64,000 nt of DNA from positions 124,001 to 188,000 of the forward strand of contig JAYRWY010000016.1 in the NCBI GenBank assembly GCA_041917755.1, written 5' to 3'. A program made the translations under genes and the position numbers. The notes under the pieces were generated by a model. That model made no database searches, had not been told where the DNA came from, and saw nothing but the letters and a program-made list of their open reading frames with translations. Source of the DNA: RGZA01 sp041917755 (GTDB lineage Bacteria > Pseudomonadota > Alphaproteobacteria > UBA9219 > RGZA01). Shown in pieces: positions 33,624 through 42,470 of the stretch; the stretch's first letter is position 1, and the number at the start of each line of letters is the position of its first letter.

Positions 33624-34844
33624 ATGTTGTACGCAAACGCATTTTTTATAGCCAGTTTGACCTTGCTGGCACTTTCAGGCGCACCCGCCATGGCGGCGCC
33701 TGATCACGGTGTGCGTCAAGACAACGCTGTGCGGATTGGTGTATTGACCGATATGAGCGGCGGGATGGCAGCGGCTTCGGGCCTTGGTTCTGTTGAAGCA
33801 GCGCAGCTTGCCGTTGAGGATATGGGAAATAATGTGAATGGCCGGCCGGTGGTGGTCATTAATGCCGATTTCCAAAATCGCGGAGATCTGGCGCAACATA
33901 TTTCTGAAAGCTGGATCAACAAACAAGGTGTGGATGTTGTGGTGGATGTACCCAACGGTCCGATAGCATCACGGTTGCAGGAATATTTTAAAGAACAGAA
34001 GAAACTGTTACTGACCTCAAGCCCGAGCTCCACCCGCTTTCGTGATGCATCGTGTCATGGCAATAGCCTGTCATGGCTGTATGATCGCGACACATTAACT
34101 GTGAACTTGATTCAAGCGTTGGTAGATGAAAAAAAGAAACGCTGGTTCATCGTTAAAAGTGATGATGGATATAGCAATGATTTGGCCAAAGTTGCAAAAA
34201 AACGTATTGCGGAAAGTGGCGGCGAACTGGTTGGCGAAGCACAATTTGGCCGCCGCATGAGTGGCCTACCCATTATTTTGGAACAAGCGGAAGCCGTTGG
34301 CGCAGACATTCTATTTCTGTCATTTGACAGACCCGATAGCATGCACTTGCTAAACCACTGGCCACATGCAGATAGTCATAAAAATATTCCTGTTGCATTC
34401 ACAACCTTGTCGTTGTGCGATGTGCATGAATTAGGCAGTAAGGATATTCCGCCTCTTTATACCATTTCACCGTTTTACTGGAACCAGGATAGCACCACCC
34501 GCGATTGGTCAAATAAATTTGCAAGCCGCAATCGTGGTGCAATGCCCACCGATATTCAGGCCAGCGTTTACTCTTCCGTACGGCATTTCCTGCAAAGCCT
34601 GAAAGCATCAACATCCGATGGCGCGCCCGATGTGCTCGCGCGCATGAAATCGATGCTGTTGGATGATCCGTTATTCGGCGCCAGCCACATACGCAACGAT
34701 GGATTGGTTGCGCATCGTTTGCTGCTTTTATCATCGATCAAAGAAAGCGAACGCAGCAAGCCATGGGATGTGTACAAGATTGTGCGCACCATAAACCCGC
34801 AAAACGTGATACTGCCTGCGGAAACCATCTGCAGCAAAGAATAG
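33624..34844 (+). CDS. Periplasmic substrate-binding protein, LivK-type, orphan
   Basis: Type I periplasmic binding protein. The signal peptide is in FFIASLTLLALSGAPAMA from the ATG at 33624; the frame opens earlier but that start would bury the signal. The mature part begins RIGVLTDMSGGMAAASGLGSVEAAQLAVEDMG-like residues and SSPSSTRFRD, as in branched-chain amino acid, urea or amide binding proteins. At 406 aa it is normal. No permease or ATPase gene is beside it, so transport partners are elsewhere or it has a sensing role. It converges with the patatin gene, with two bases between the stops. Confidence 0.82.
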   Translation: MLYANAFFIASLTLLALSGAPAMAAPDHGVRQDNAVRIGVLTDMSGGMAAASGLGSVEAAQLAVEDMGNNVNGRPVVVINADFQNRGDLAQHISESWINKQGVDVVVDVPNGPIASRLQEYFKEQKKLLLTSSPSSTRFRDASCHGNSLSWLYDRDTLTVNLIQALVDEKKKRWFIVKSDDGYSNDLAKVAKKRIAESGGELVGEAQFGRRMSGLPIILEQAEAVGADILFLSFDRPDSMHLLNHWPHADSHKNIPVAFTTLSLCDVHELGSKDIPPLYTISPFYWNQDSTTRDWSNKFASRNRGAMPTDIQASVYSSVRHFLQSLKASTSDGAPDVLARMKSMLLDDPLFGASHIRNDGLVAHRLLLLSSIKESERSKPWDVYKIVRTINPQNVILPAETICSKE

Positions 34845-34846
34845 AA

Positions 34847-35878
34847 CTATCCAACAAGCTTCTGAATATCGAGGGTGCTTTTCACGCCGACATATTCAAA
34901 ATTGTCATTAAGCCATTTTTTGGTTGCAGATCTCCCTGCTTCACGCAATTGCAACAGCATGGTCCAGTCGGGATTGAATTTACTTTCCAATGGCAATGTG
35001 GACATGATTTTTTCATCGCCCACCATATGCAAATGCAATTCACGCAGGCCGCAGAACTGCTCGTTCAAGTGGCCTTGGCGCATAAGGGTGTTAATGAGAT
35101 GCATGCCGCGCAACTCCACCAATAAAGGCGAATTAAAGCTGATTTCATTAAGGCGATCGGCAATGCTGTCTGGGGTTCGCGGCACTGCATCGCGGTAAAT
35201 GGGGTCAATCTGGACAATCATGATGTCTTTAGTGGCATCGCATTCGGTAAGCGGAAAGAGGCTTGGGTTTCCCATAAAGCCGCCATCCCAATAATAATTT
35301 CCATCGATCATTACCGATTGAAACAGTTGCGGCAGGCATGCAGATGCAAGAACAGCGTCCACAGTCACCTGTGAGCCTGTAAATATTTTTAGCTTACTTT
35401 TTAATACATCAGTTGCAGAAATATGCAGATTGATATTATCGCTGTGACGCAGCTCATCAAAATCTATCATGCCCAACAAAATATCCTTGAGCGGATTTAC
35501 ACCCAGTGGATTGAGTTGGTAGGGTGAAAAATATTTTGAAATCATATCAAAGCCAGCCATTGCGCTGGAGGCCATGATTTTCATGGGGTCGATGAAATGG
35601 TCTATTGCGCTGGGGGGCGTAAAGCCACCAAAACGGCCAGAATCGCTGACCTTGCGCCAGAATTGTTCCATCATTTTTATGGCTTTGTCAGGCCCGCCTT
35701 TCAGCATGCCATAAGCAAATACCACCGCATTCATGCTTCCTGCGCTTGTGCCGCTGATGGTTTTGAATGCCACCCGCCCATCAAGCAACAACTGTTCGAG
35801 CACACCCCATGTGAATGCACCATGCGCCCCACCGCCTTGCAAGGCGAGGTTGATGATTTTCTTTTTTTGTTCGGTCAT
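34847..35878 (-). CDS. Patatin-like phospholipase
   Basis: Ser-Asp dyad acyl hydrolase of 343 aa. The oxyanion loop is LQGGGAHGAF (residues 13-22). The nucleophile is in SGTSAGSMNA (Ser45), and the Asp is in YYWDGGFMGNPS (~residue 196). There is no signal peptide, so it is cytosolic unless secreted by other means. The same architecture occurs in RssA-like proteins and in secreted toxins such as ExoU. Nothing here indicates an effector, and a membrane-lipid turnover role is equally likely. Starts next to the 3-hydroxybutyrate dehydrogenase gene on the same strand. Confidence 0.88.
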   Translation of the reverse strand: MTEQKKKIINLALQGGGAHGAFTWGVLEQLLLDGRVAFKTISGTSAGSMNAVVFAYGMLKGGPDKAIKMMEQFWRKVSDSGRFGGFTPPSAIDHFIDPMKIMASSAMAGFDMISKYFSPYQLNPLGVNPLKDILLGMIDFDELRHSDNINLHISATDVLKSKLKIFTGSQVTVDAVLASACLPQLFQSVMIDGNYYWDGGFMGNPSLFPLTECDATKDIMIVQIDPIYRDAVPRTPDSIADRLNEISFNSPLLVELRGMHLINTLMRQGHLNEQFCGLRELHLHMVGDEKIMSTLPLESKFNPDWTMLLQLREAGRSATKKWLNDNFEYVGVKSTLDIQKLVG

Positions 35879-35918
35879 TTTTATTGAAAGAGTTATATCG
35901 TGTATGTACTAGCAAAAA

Positions 35919-36710
35919 TTATTGTGCAGACCAGCCGCCATCCATCGTCATGGCTGCACCGGTAATCTGTGCGGCGGCATCGCTGCACAAAAATACCAAG
36001 AATGCACCCAGTTCTTCTGGTGTTGCAAATTGCTTGGAAGGTTGTTTTTCTGAAAGCAGTTTTTCTTTTGCTGCATCATTACTGATTTTCTGTTCGGCGG
36101 CGATGGCATCAATCTGCTTTTGTACCAATGGGGTCAATACCCAGCCAGGGCAGATTGCATTACAGGTAATGCCGGAGCCTGCGGTTTCCAGTGCGACCAC
36201 TTTGGTGAGGCCAATAATTCCGTGTTTTGCAGCGACATAGGCAGCTTTATGGGTTGATGCGACGAGCCCATGCACCGAAGCGGTGCTGACGATACGGCCC
36301 CATTTTTTAGCCTTCATGAGAGGCAACGCATATTTAATGCCGTAAAACGCCGATGATAAGTTAGTTGCCAAAATGGCATCCCATTTATCGAGCGGAAAGT
36401 CTTCAGCAGGAGATGTGAACTGGATGCCCGCATTGTTGACCAGAATATCCACCGAACCCAATTCGCTGTTGGTTGTTTTAATCATCGCTTCGACTTGGTC
36501 GGGCTTGGAAATATCGGCGCCATGATAACGCACCTTCACGCCGAATTCTTTTTCCATACCTGCGCGTTCAGCTTCAATAGCAGCGGCATCGCCAAAGCCG
36601 TTAATCATCACATGCACGCCTTGCGCGGCAAGCACCTTCGCCATTCCCATACCAATTCCGCTGGTTGAACCGGTAATCACAGCGCATTTGCCTTTGAGTG
36701 AATTGGCCAT
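35919..36710 (-). CDS. bdhA: 3-hydroxybutyrate dehydrogenase (SDR family)
   Basis: Classical short-chain dehydrogenase of 263 aa. The NAD site is TGSTSGIG (residues 13-20), followed by NNAGIQ, the catalytic Ser in STASVHG and YVAAKHG (Tyr-Lys). CPGWVLTPLVQKQI and the terminal GGWSAQ match D-3-hydroxybutyrate dehydrogenases. The frame extends upstream to 36812, but GGAG before the ATG at 36710 decides the start. It oxidises 3-hydroxybutyrate from PHB breakdown; the phasin at 59401 supports a PHB cycle in this organism. Confidence 0.88.
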   Translation of the reverse strand: MANSLKGKCAVITGSTSGIGMGMAKVLAAQGVHVMINGFGDAAAIEAERAGMEKEFGVKVRYHGADISKPDQVEAMIKTTNSELGSVDILVNNAGIQFTSPAEDFPLDKWDAILATNLSSAFYGIKYALPLMKAKKWGRIVSTASVHGLVASTHKAAYVAAKHGIIGLTKVVALETAGSGITCNAICPGWVLTPLVQKQIDAIAAEQKISNDAAKEKLLSEKQPSKQFATPEELGAFLVFLCSDAAAQITGAAMTMDGGWSAQ

Positions 36711-36742
36711 GGGTATCTCCTTAATAATGATGATGTGGCTTG

Positions 36743-37972
36743 TTATACACCAGCCACGGCACGTTGTGCGTTTGTTTTTTTGCGAAGCACTTCCACGCCC
36801 GGTAATGCGCAACCTTCAAGCCATTCGAGGAATGCACCGCCAGCTGTGGAGACATAAGACAGGCTATCACCCACCTTTGCCATATTCACAGCTGCCACAG
36901 TGTCGCCACCACCAGCAACGGATAATACCGCGCCCTTTGATGTAAGGCTGGATACGGTTTTGGCAATGGCCATGGTTGCGCGTTCGAACGGCGGAATTTC
37001 AAATGCGCCAAGCGGGCCATTCCATACTACGGTTTTAGCAGTGTTTAATGCAGCTTCAATTGCCACCACAGTTTTCGGGCCAACATCCAATGCCATTTTA
37101 TCTGCAGGAATTGCATTTACGGTAACAGTTTCGGTTGGCGCATTGGCAGCGAACGCGCCGGCCACCACGACATCGGTTGGCAATAAAATGGTGCAGCCCT
37201 TGGCTTGGCTTTCGGCCATAATTTTACGGGCAGTATCCAGCATGTCGGGCTCATAGAGTGATTTACCGACTGCGTGACCTTGTGCCGCTAGGAATGTGTT
37301 TGCCATACCACCGCCAAGCACCAATACATTCACGCGTCCGGTTAAGTTGCTGAGCAAGGCAAGCTTGGTTGAAACTTTTGAACCACCGACAATCGCCACC
37401 ACAGGACGCACTGGCTTTTCCAGCGCTTTGGCCAAGGCTTCGAGCTCGTGCTGCATATCACGGCCGCAGCAGGACGGCATGATATGCGCAATGCCTTCGG
37501 TTGATGAATGGGCACGATGCGTAACGGAAAACGCATCATTCACAAACACATCGCCAAGGGATGCAAAGGCATTGGACAATGCGGGATCGTTTTCTTCCTC
37601 ACCTTTGTGAAAGCGTGTGTTTTCAAGCACCAACACATCGCCAGCTTTTAATTTTGCAATGGCAGCTTTGGCCTTATCGCCAATTGATTCATCACAAAAG
37701 CCAACCCGTTCATTGAGCAGGCCAGATAACACAGGAACGATTTGTTCCAATGACATGGAATGATCAACTTTTCCTTTCGGACGACCAAAATGCGAGAGCA
37801 CCACGATGCGCGCTTTTTTGGATTTCAATTCATGGATAGTTTTCAGCAGGCGTTGCAATCGGGTCATATCGCCCACTACACCGTTTTGCACCGGGACATT
37901 TAAATCGCCGCGCAGCAATACAACCTTATTGGATACGTCAACGTCATCCAGAGTGAGAAATTCCCCGCTCAT
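36743..37972 (-). CDS. pgk: Phosphoglycerate kinase
   Basis: Glycolytic kinase making 3-phosphoglycerate and ATP. The signature VLLRGDLNVPVQNG is at residues 18-31, SHFGRPKGK near 60, and the nucleotide domain has LGGGMANTFL. GPLGAFEIPPFERAT and AGGGDTVAAV complete it. The length of 409 aa is normal. gap and fba, its frequent neighbours, are not in the window. It is followed by bdhA after 32 bases. Confidence 0.97.
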   Translation of the reverse strand: MSGEFLTLDDVDVSNKVVLLRGDLNVPVQNGVVGDMTRLQRLLKTIHELKSKKARIVVLSHFGRPKGKVDHSMSLEQIVPVLSGLLNERVGFCDESIGDKAKAAIAKLKAGDVLVLENTRFHKGEEENDPALSNAFASLGDVFVNDAFSVTHRAHSSTEGIAHIMPSCCGRDMQHELEALAKALEKPVRPVVAIVGGSKVSTKLALLSNLTGRVNVLVLGGGMANTFLAAQGHAVGKSLYEPDMLDTARKIMAESQAKGCTILLPTDVVVAGAFAANAPTETVTVNAIPADKMALDVGPKTVVAIEAALNTAKTVVWNGPLGAFEIPPFERATMAIAKTVSSLTSKGAVLSVAGGGDTVAAVNMAKVGDSLSYVSTAGGAFLEWLEGCALPGVEVLRKKTNAQRAVAGV

Positions 37973-38005
37973 AGCTTCTTCCTATCTATATGTATGAATT
38001 AAAAA

Positions 38006-38194
38006 TTACTGATGGTCTGCTTTATCGAGCACGTTGCGTACCAAGACGCCCAGACACAACAAGGACAATCCGAATAACACCAAGCCAAACGCGTATGCGT
38101 CCTGGGTGCCACCCTTGGCGGCTACAAAAAGGCCAGCTAAAGATACGATGCATAACATAGCGCCAAGCAGCCAGTTTACTAAACCTTGCAACAT
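38006..38194 (-). CDS. Small two-helix membrane protein
   Basis: 62 residues with two hydrophobic helices (WLLGAMLCIVSLAGLFVAA and YAFGLVLFGLSLLCLGVLV). The frame is open further upstream, but AAGAGG six bases before the ATG at 38194 decides the start. Short proteins with an AYxxGLxLF-type second helix occur in many alphaproteobacteria, often unnamed, and resemble small respiratory-oxidase-associated proteins. No function can be assigned. It lies just upstream of pgk on the same strand and is divergent from rpmH. Confidence 0.6.
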   Translation of the reverse strand: MLQGLVNWLLGAMLCIVSLAGLFVAAKGGTQDAYAFGLVLFGLSLLCLGVLVRNVLDKADHQ

Positions 38195-38304
38195 GAGGGG
38201 CCTCTTAATCATTGAAGTGTTAATTTTTGAGACCTGTTTTATGACGCAAAAGGCCTTTTCCGGCAAGGCCTTACCTAAGCAAGCATATCGATCAAGATAA
38301 ACTA

Positions 38305-38334
38305 TTGACTTGGGGGCTGTTTTTCCTCTACAAA
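38305..38334 (+). promoter_or_regulatory. Predicted sigma70 promoter of rpmH operon
   Basis: TTGACT (38305-38310) and TACAAA (38329-38334) with an 18-base spacer, 70 bases before the rpmH start. The position and the strong -35 fit a housekeeping promoter for the rpmH-rnpA-yidD-yidC-engB run. Confidence 0.5.
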
Positions 38335-38404
38335 CCCTCACTTCAGCGCCATGTTTTGGCAGCTGTCACCATGTATTAAGTTTGAGTTTTTAGGAGTTCG
38401 CGGA

Positions 38405-38539
38405 ATGAAACGTACATATCAACCAAGTCGCTTAGTTCGTAAGCGCCGCCACGGTTTCCGCGCACGTATGGCCACCAAGAACGGTCGCCGCGTTATTTCA
38501 GCACGCCGTGCGCAAGGCCGCGCCAAGCTTGCTGCTTAA
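38405..38539 (+). CDS. rpmH: Ribosomal protein L34
   Basis: Large-subunit protein of 44 aa with the diagnostic N-terminus MKRTYQPSRLVRKRRHGF and tail GRRVISARRAQGRAKLAA. AGGAG precedes the ATG at a good spacing. It is followed by rnpA only nine bases later, the ancient rpmH-rnpA pair. dnaA is not upstream here. Confidence 0.98.
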   Translation: MKRTYQPSRLVRKRRHGFRARMATKNGRRVISARRAQGRAKLAA

Positions 38540-38547
38540 TTGTTCAG

Positions 38548-38898
38548 TTGAACGCGACCAATCATCCAAAACAAAATCGTCTACTGTCTAGAAGTGACTT
38601 TTTGCGTGTTGCAGCAAGCGGTATTCGTTTTGTTGCGCCGGGATTTGTCTTGCAAAAGGCCAAAGAAGAATCAGCCCTTCCCCGCTACGGGCTGACCGCC
38701 ACCAAAAAGCTGGGCAATGCCGTTATACGCAACCGCGCCCGCAGACGGCTTCGCTCCCTTGCAGAACAACATTTAATACCCCATGCACAAGCGTTTGATT
38801 TTGTTTTGGTTGCGCGCGAAGCAATTTCCAGCAGACCCTATGAACAATTGATTGCCGACCTGGAAAAAGCGCTTAAGGTTTTGAAGTGTCAAAAATAA
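38548..38898 (+). CDS. rnpA: Ribonuclease P protein component
   Basis: Basic protein of RNase P for tRNA 5' processing (116 aa). The signature ATKKLGNAVIRNRARRRLR is at residues ~50-68, after the RLLSRSDFLRV start helix. The start is most likely the TTG at 38548, since no ATG occurs before the conserved region. It starts nine bases after rpmH and overlaps yidD by 13 bases. Confidence 0.93.
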   Translation: MNATNHPKQNRLLSRSDFLRVAASGIRFVAPGFVLQKAKEESALPRYGLTATKKLGNAVIRNRARRRLRSLAEQHLIPHAQAFDFVLVAREAISSRPYEQLIADLEKALKVLKCQK

Positions 38899-39194
38899 AG
38901 CCGCTTGAGCTATTAGAGTATATTATTGCCACCATCATGATTGGTGTTGTTCAGCTTTACCGCTGGACGCTGTCGCCCCTTATTGGGCGCTTCTGCCGAT
39001 TTCAGCCCACTTGCTCGGTTTATACCCTTGAAGCCATTAAGGTTCATGGGCCATGGACAGGTGGGTGGCTGGGTGTTAAACGAATTTGCCGCTGTCATCC
39101 GGCAGGTGGTTTTGGGTTTGATCCCGTGCCGCCGCATGTTAAGAAGCGTGCACAAACCAGTGACAATACAGGGTCATCCCCGCAACCAAAGTAG
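38886..39194 (+). CDS. yidD: Membrane insertion efficiency factor YidD
   Basis: Small peripheral membrane protein (102 aa) that assists YidC. The conserved core IGVVQLYRWTLSPLIG, CRFQPTCSVYTLEAI and GWLGVKRICRCHPAGGFGFDPVP is complete, with the family cysteines. It starts with GTG inside the end of rnpA. A short polar tail follows. yidC starts ten bases downstream. Confidence 0.95.
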   Translation: MSKIKPLELLEYIIATIMIGVVQLYRWTLSPLIGRFCRFQPTCSVYTLEAIKVHGPWTGGWLGVKRICRCHPAGGFGFDPVPPHVKKRAQTSDNTGSSPQPK

Positions 39195-39203
39195 TTCCCC
39201 GCC

Positions 39204-40910
39204 ATGAATGATAATACGAATTTTTTCCTAGCTATCGGCCTTTCCATCATGATCTTGATGGGGTTCCACTGGTTCTATGAAGTGCCCAAGCAACGTGCCG
39301 CGCAAGCCCAAGCTCAAGCCAGCGCGATTATTGAAAAAGCACAGCCTGCGGTTGAAGCCATCATCGCGCCAAAGCAACGCAGCGAAGCGATCGCCTCCAG
39401 CAAGCGTGTTACATTGGAAAACAAGAATCTGCATGGTTCAATTAACTTAAAGGGTGGCCGATTTGATGACATCACGCTTATCCGCTACCGTGAAACAGCC
39501 GATAAGAACAGCCCGGAAATCGTTTTGCTTTCCCCTACCGGAAGCAATGAAGAACATCCCGCATACTATGCTGAACTAGGATGGTTAGGCACAGACGAAA
39601 AAATCAAACTGCCTACGGCGGATACCGAATGGCAAGCCGATGTATCGAAACTGACGCCTGATAAAGCGCTGATCCTTCGTTGGGATAACGGCCAGGGATT
39701 GAAGTTTGAACGCAGCATCAGCCTTGACGATGATTATCTTTTTACAGTGACCGAAAAAGTAACCAATACATCAGGACAAGATGTCACCCTGGTTCCGTTT
39801 GGCCTTGTATCACGCCATGGCTTGCCAAAAAACCGTCCTGCGCAGCAAACATCGCATGAAGGATTAACCGGCGTATTAGACGGACAGTTGCGCGAAAAGG
39901 ATTATAACAAACTTAAAGATGATCCATTGACCAGCTATACCAGCAAGGGTGGCTGGGTTGGGATGGCCGATGTGTATTGGTTTACCGGCATCATTCCAGA
40001 CCAAAACGATAATCTGACAGCACGATTTGTGTACAGCGAAGTAAATAACCAGAAGCGTTATCAAACCGATGTGAAGAGCGACCCCGTGACCTTGGCGTCA
40101 GGCAATAGCACCAGCAAAACCTACCACGTATTTGCAGGCGCAAAAGAAGTGAGCGCACTTGAACACTATGGTGAGGCCTTAAAAGTTCCAATGTTTGATA
40201 AGGCCGTCGATTTTGGCTGGTTCTATATCATTGCCAAGCCATTCTTTTATGTCATTGATTGGCTCGGTAAAACATTAGGTAATTATGGTTTGGCAATTAT
40301 CGCCTTCACCATTTTGTTGCGTTTAGTGTTCTTCCCGCTTTCGGAAAGCTCCTATCGTTCGATGGCGCGCATGAAGGAACTGCAGCCAGAAATGACACGC
40401 CTGAAAGAGCGTTATGGCAACGACCCTGTAAAAATGAACGAGGAAGTGGCCAAGCTTTACCAGAAGGAAAAAATCAATCCGCTCTCTGGCTGCTTGCCGA
40501 TTTTGATTCAAATTCCGGTGTTCTTTGCACTCTATAAAGTATTGCTGGTTAGCATCGAAATGCGTCATGCACCATTCTATGGATGGATTCATGATTTATC
40601 TGCGCCGGATCCATCAAACATCTTCACCTTATTTGGCTTATTGCCATTCGAGGCGCCATCCTTCCTGCACCTCGGTGCATGGCCGTTATTGATGGGTGCC
40701 ACGATGTTCATTCAACAAAAATTGACGCCGCCGCAGGCTGATAAAACCACGCAGCAAGTGTTTATGTTGATGCCCATCATGTTTACGTTCCTGTTCGCCA
40801 GTATGTCGGCAGGATTGGTGATATACTGGACGCTTAGCAACGTTCTTGCTATTGCGCAGCAAACCCTTATCAAGCATCGCAGCGACAAAGCTGCGGTCGC
40901 GAAATCGTAA
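39204..40910 (+). CDS. yidC: Membrane protein insertase YidC
   Basis: 568 aa. The first membrane segment is FFLAIGLSIMILMGFHWFY. A large periplasmic beta domain runs to about residue 330. The five-helix insertase core includes YGLAIIAFTILLRLVFFPL, which holds the conserved Arg of the hydrophilic groove, ERYGNDPVKMNEEVAKLYQ and INPLSGCLPILIQIPVFFALY. It inserts membrane proteins with or without Sec. Stop and engB start share one base (TAATG), so translation is coupled. Confidence 0.97.
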   Translation: MNDNTNFFLAIGLSIMILMGFHWFYEVPKQRAAQAQAQASAIIEKAQPAVEAIIAPKQRSEAIASSKRVTLENKNLHGSINLKGGRFDDITLIRYRETADKNSPEIVLLSPTGSNEEHPAYYAELGWLGTDEKIKLPTADTEWQADVSKLTPDKALILRWDNGQGLKFERSISLDDDYLFTVTEKVTNTSGQDVTLVPFGLVSRHGLPKNRPAQQTSHEGLTGVLDGQLREKDYNKLKDDPLTSYTSKGGWVGMADVYWFTGIIPDQNDNLTARFVYSEVNNQKRYQTDVKSDPVTLASGNSTSKTYHVFAGAKEVSALEHYGEALKVPMFDKAVDFGWFYIIAKPFFYVIDWLGKTLGNYGLAIIAFTILLRLVFFPLSESSYRSMARMKELQPEMTRLKERYGNDPVKMNEEVAKLYQKEKINPLSGCLPILIQIPVFFALYKVLLVSIEMRHAPFYGWIHDLSAPDPSNIFTLFGLLPFEAPSFLHLGAWPLLMGATMFIQQKLTPPQADKTTQQVFMLMPIMFTFLFASMSAGLVIYWTLSNVLAIAQQTLIKHRSDKAAVAKS

Positions 40911-41536
40911 TGGCCAGCATTAGCACACCCAAGAAAGCAGAAGCCTTTTTCACCGGTAATTGTGTGTTTGCCGCGGGTGCGCCATCGCCTGAATCATTGC
41001 CCGCCGAACACTTTCCGGAGATTGCATTCATCGGCCGATCGAATGTCGGCAAATCCAGCTTGGTGAATGCGATTACGGGTAAAGATACACTAGCCCGTGT
41101 ATCCAACACGCCCGGCCGCACGCAGCAACTAAACTTCTTTCGTCTTGGCGACCGGATGATGTTGGTGGATATGCCGGGCTATGGGTATGCCAAGGCATCT
41201 AAAGATGCTATTTACGAATGGAATGCATTGATTGATGCATATCTTAAAGATCGTGGGACATTAAAGCGGCTTTGCCTGCTGATTGATGCACGCCATGGCA
41301 TCAAAGAAAACGACCGCGAATTTATGCATAAGCTGCACGTCTATGCCGTGCCGTTTGTCACCATCATCACCAAAATCGATAAAGTCAAAAAGACCGAGCT
41401 GGCTGACGTAAAAGCCAGCGTTGAGGCCGAGATTAAAAAAATTGGCCCGGCGTGGCCGACCGCCTTCCTTACCAGTTCGGAAAAGGGAATTGGAATTGAC
41501 GAAGTACGCCTGTTTTTGGCCCAATATGTGGACTAA
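40910..41536 (+). CDS. engB: Ribosome biogenesis GTPase EngB (YihA/YsxC)
   Basis: Essential GTPase of 50S assembly (208 aa). G1 GRSNVGKSS near residue 41, G2 Thr in NTPGRTQQ, G3 DMPGYGYAKAS and G4 TKIDK are intact. G5 is TSSEKGIG. It is the last gene of the rpmH operon. argB follows after 61 bases, with a TATAAT-like element and a GC-rich inverted repeat (41561-41579) between them. Confidence 0.96.
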   Translation: MASISTPKKAEAFFTGNCVFAAGAPSPESLPAEHFPEIAFIGRSNVGKSSLVNAITGKDTLARVSNTPGRTQQLNFFRLGDRMMLVDMPGYGYAKASKDAIYEWNALIDAYLKDRGTLKRLCLLIDARHGIKENDREFMHKLHVYAVPFVTIITKIDKVKKTELADVKASVEAEIKKIGPAWPTAFLTSSEKGIGIDEVRLFLAQYVD

Positions 41537-41597
41537 CTTTCTGCTTTAAGCGCGACGCAGCGGTGATATAATCGCCGCTCACTTAAGGAAACAGGTA

Positions 41598-42470
41598 ATG
41601 ATTAATACACAAAATCCAAGCATGGAAGAATGGGGCAGCATTGCCCGTATTTTAGCCGAAGCGCTACCCTTTCTGCGGCGTTATCGCGGCCAATGCTTTG
41701 TAATCAAATATGGCGGCCACGCGATGGACGACAACGCAACCGCATTGCGGTTTGCGCGCGATATCGTGTTGCTCAAGCAAGTTGGTATTAACCCCGTGAT
41801 TGTTCACGGCGGCGGCCCGCAAATTGATGCGTTCCTTAAAAAGCTGAATATCCAAAGCACCTTTAAAAACGGTTTGCGCGTGACCGATGCCGCCACTATG
41901 GAAGTGGTTGAAATGGTATTGGCCGGTAAGGTGAATAAGGAACTGGTGCAGTCCATCAGCAATGCTGGTGGTGTTGCGCTTGGCCTCACAGGTAAAGACG
42001 GCAATCTGGTGCAGGCCCGCAAGATTACACCCGATGGCGTTGATTTAGGATTGGTGGGTGAACCGGTAAAAATCAACACTTACATTTTGAAAAAGATTTT
42101 GGAAGAAGATGGCATTCCTGTTATCGCGCCGATTGGCGTGGATGAAAATGGCCAGACTTTAAACATCAATGCCGATACGTTGGCAGGTGCGATTGCATCA
42201 GCGCTTGGCGCGGTGCGCTTTATGCTGCTAACGGATGTGGCAGGTTTTCTTGATAAAAATGGCCAATTGGTGCCAGAAATGACGATCGCGGAAACCGAAA
42301 AAGCCATTGCAGAAGGTGTCGCCAAAGGCGGGATGATACCCAAACTGCAAACCTGCATTTCAGCAGTACGTGGCGGGGTAAAAGGCGCAGTAATATTGAA
42401 TGGAAAAGACCCGCACAGCGTTCTTTTGGAACTGCTGACGCCCAAGGGTAATGGAACACTGATTAGCTAA
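41598..42470 (+). CDS. argB: Acetylglutamate kinase
   Basis: Second step of arginine synthesis: phosphorylates N-acetylglutamate. FVIKYGGHAMDD near residue 33, IVHGGGPQID near 70, NINADTLAGAIASAL and MLLTDVAGFLDKNG match amino acid kinases. At 290 aa it has the length typical of the arginine-inhibited forms. The next gene starts immediately after its stop codon. Confidence 0.96.
   Translation: MINTQNPSMEEWGSIARILAEALPFLRRYRGQCFVIKYGGHAMDDNATALRFARDIVLLKQVGINPVIVHGGGPQIDAFLKKLNIQSTFKNGLRVTDAATMEVVEMVLAGKVNKELVQSISNAGGVALGLTGKDGNLVQARKITPDGVDLGLVGEPVKINTYILKKILEEDGIPVIAPIGVDENGQTLNINADTLAGAIASALGAVRFMLLTDVAGFLDKNGQLVPEMTIAETEKAIAEGVAKGGMIPKLQTCISAVRGGVKGAVILNGKDPHSVLLELLTPKGNGTLIS

Noticed and set aside
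36740..36750. A TTATACAC(C) DnaA-box-like sequence near rpmH
   Set aside because: A single near match inside the pgk coding end; no cluster and no dnaA gene, so no origin is claimed.
41561..41579. GCGGTGA / TCGCCGC inverted repeat around TATAAT before argB
   Set aside because: Could be a promoter with an operator, but no -35 element is visible and the stem has a wobble; too weak to call as a feature.
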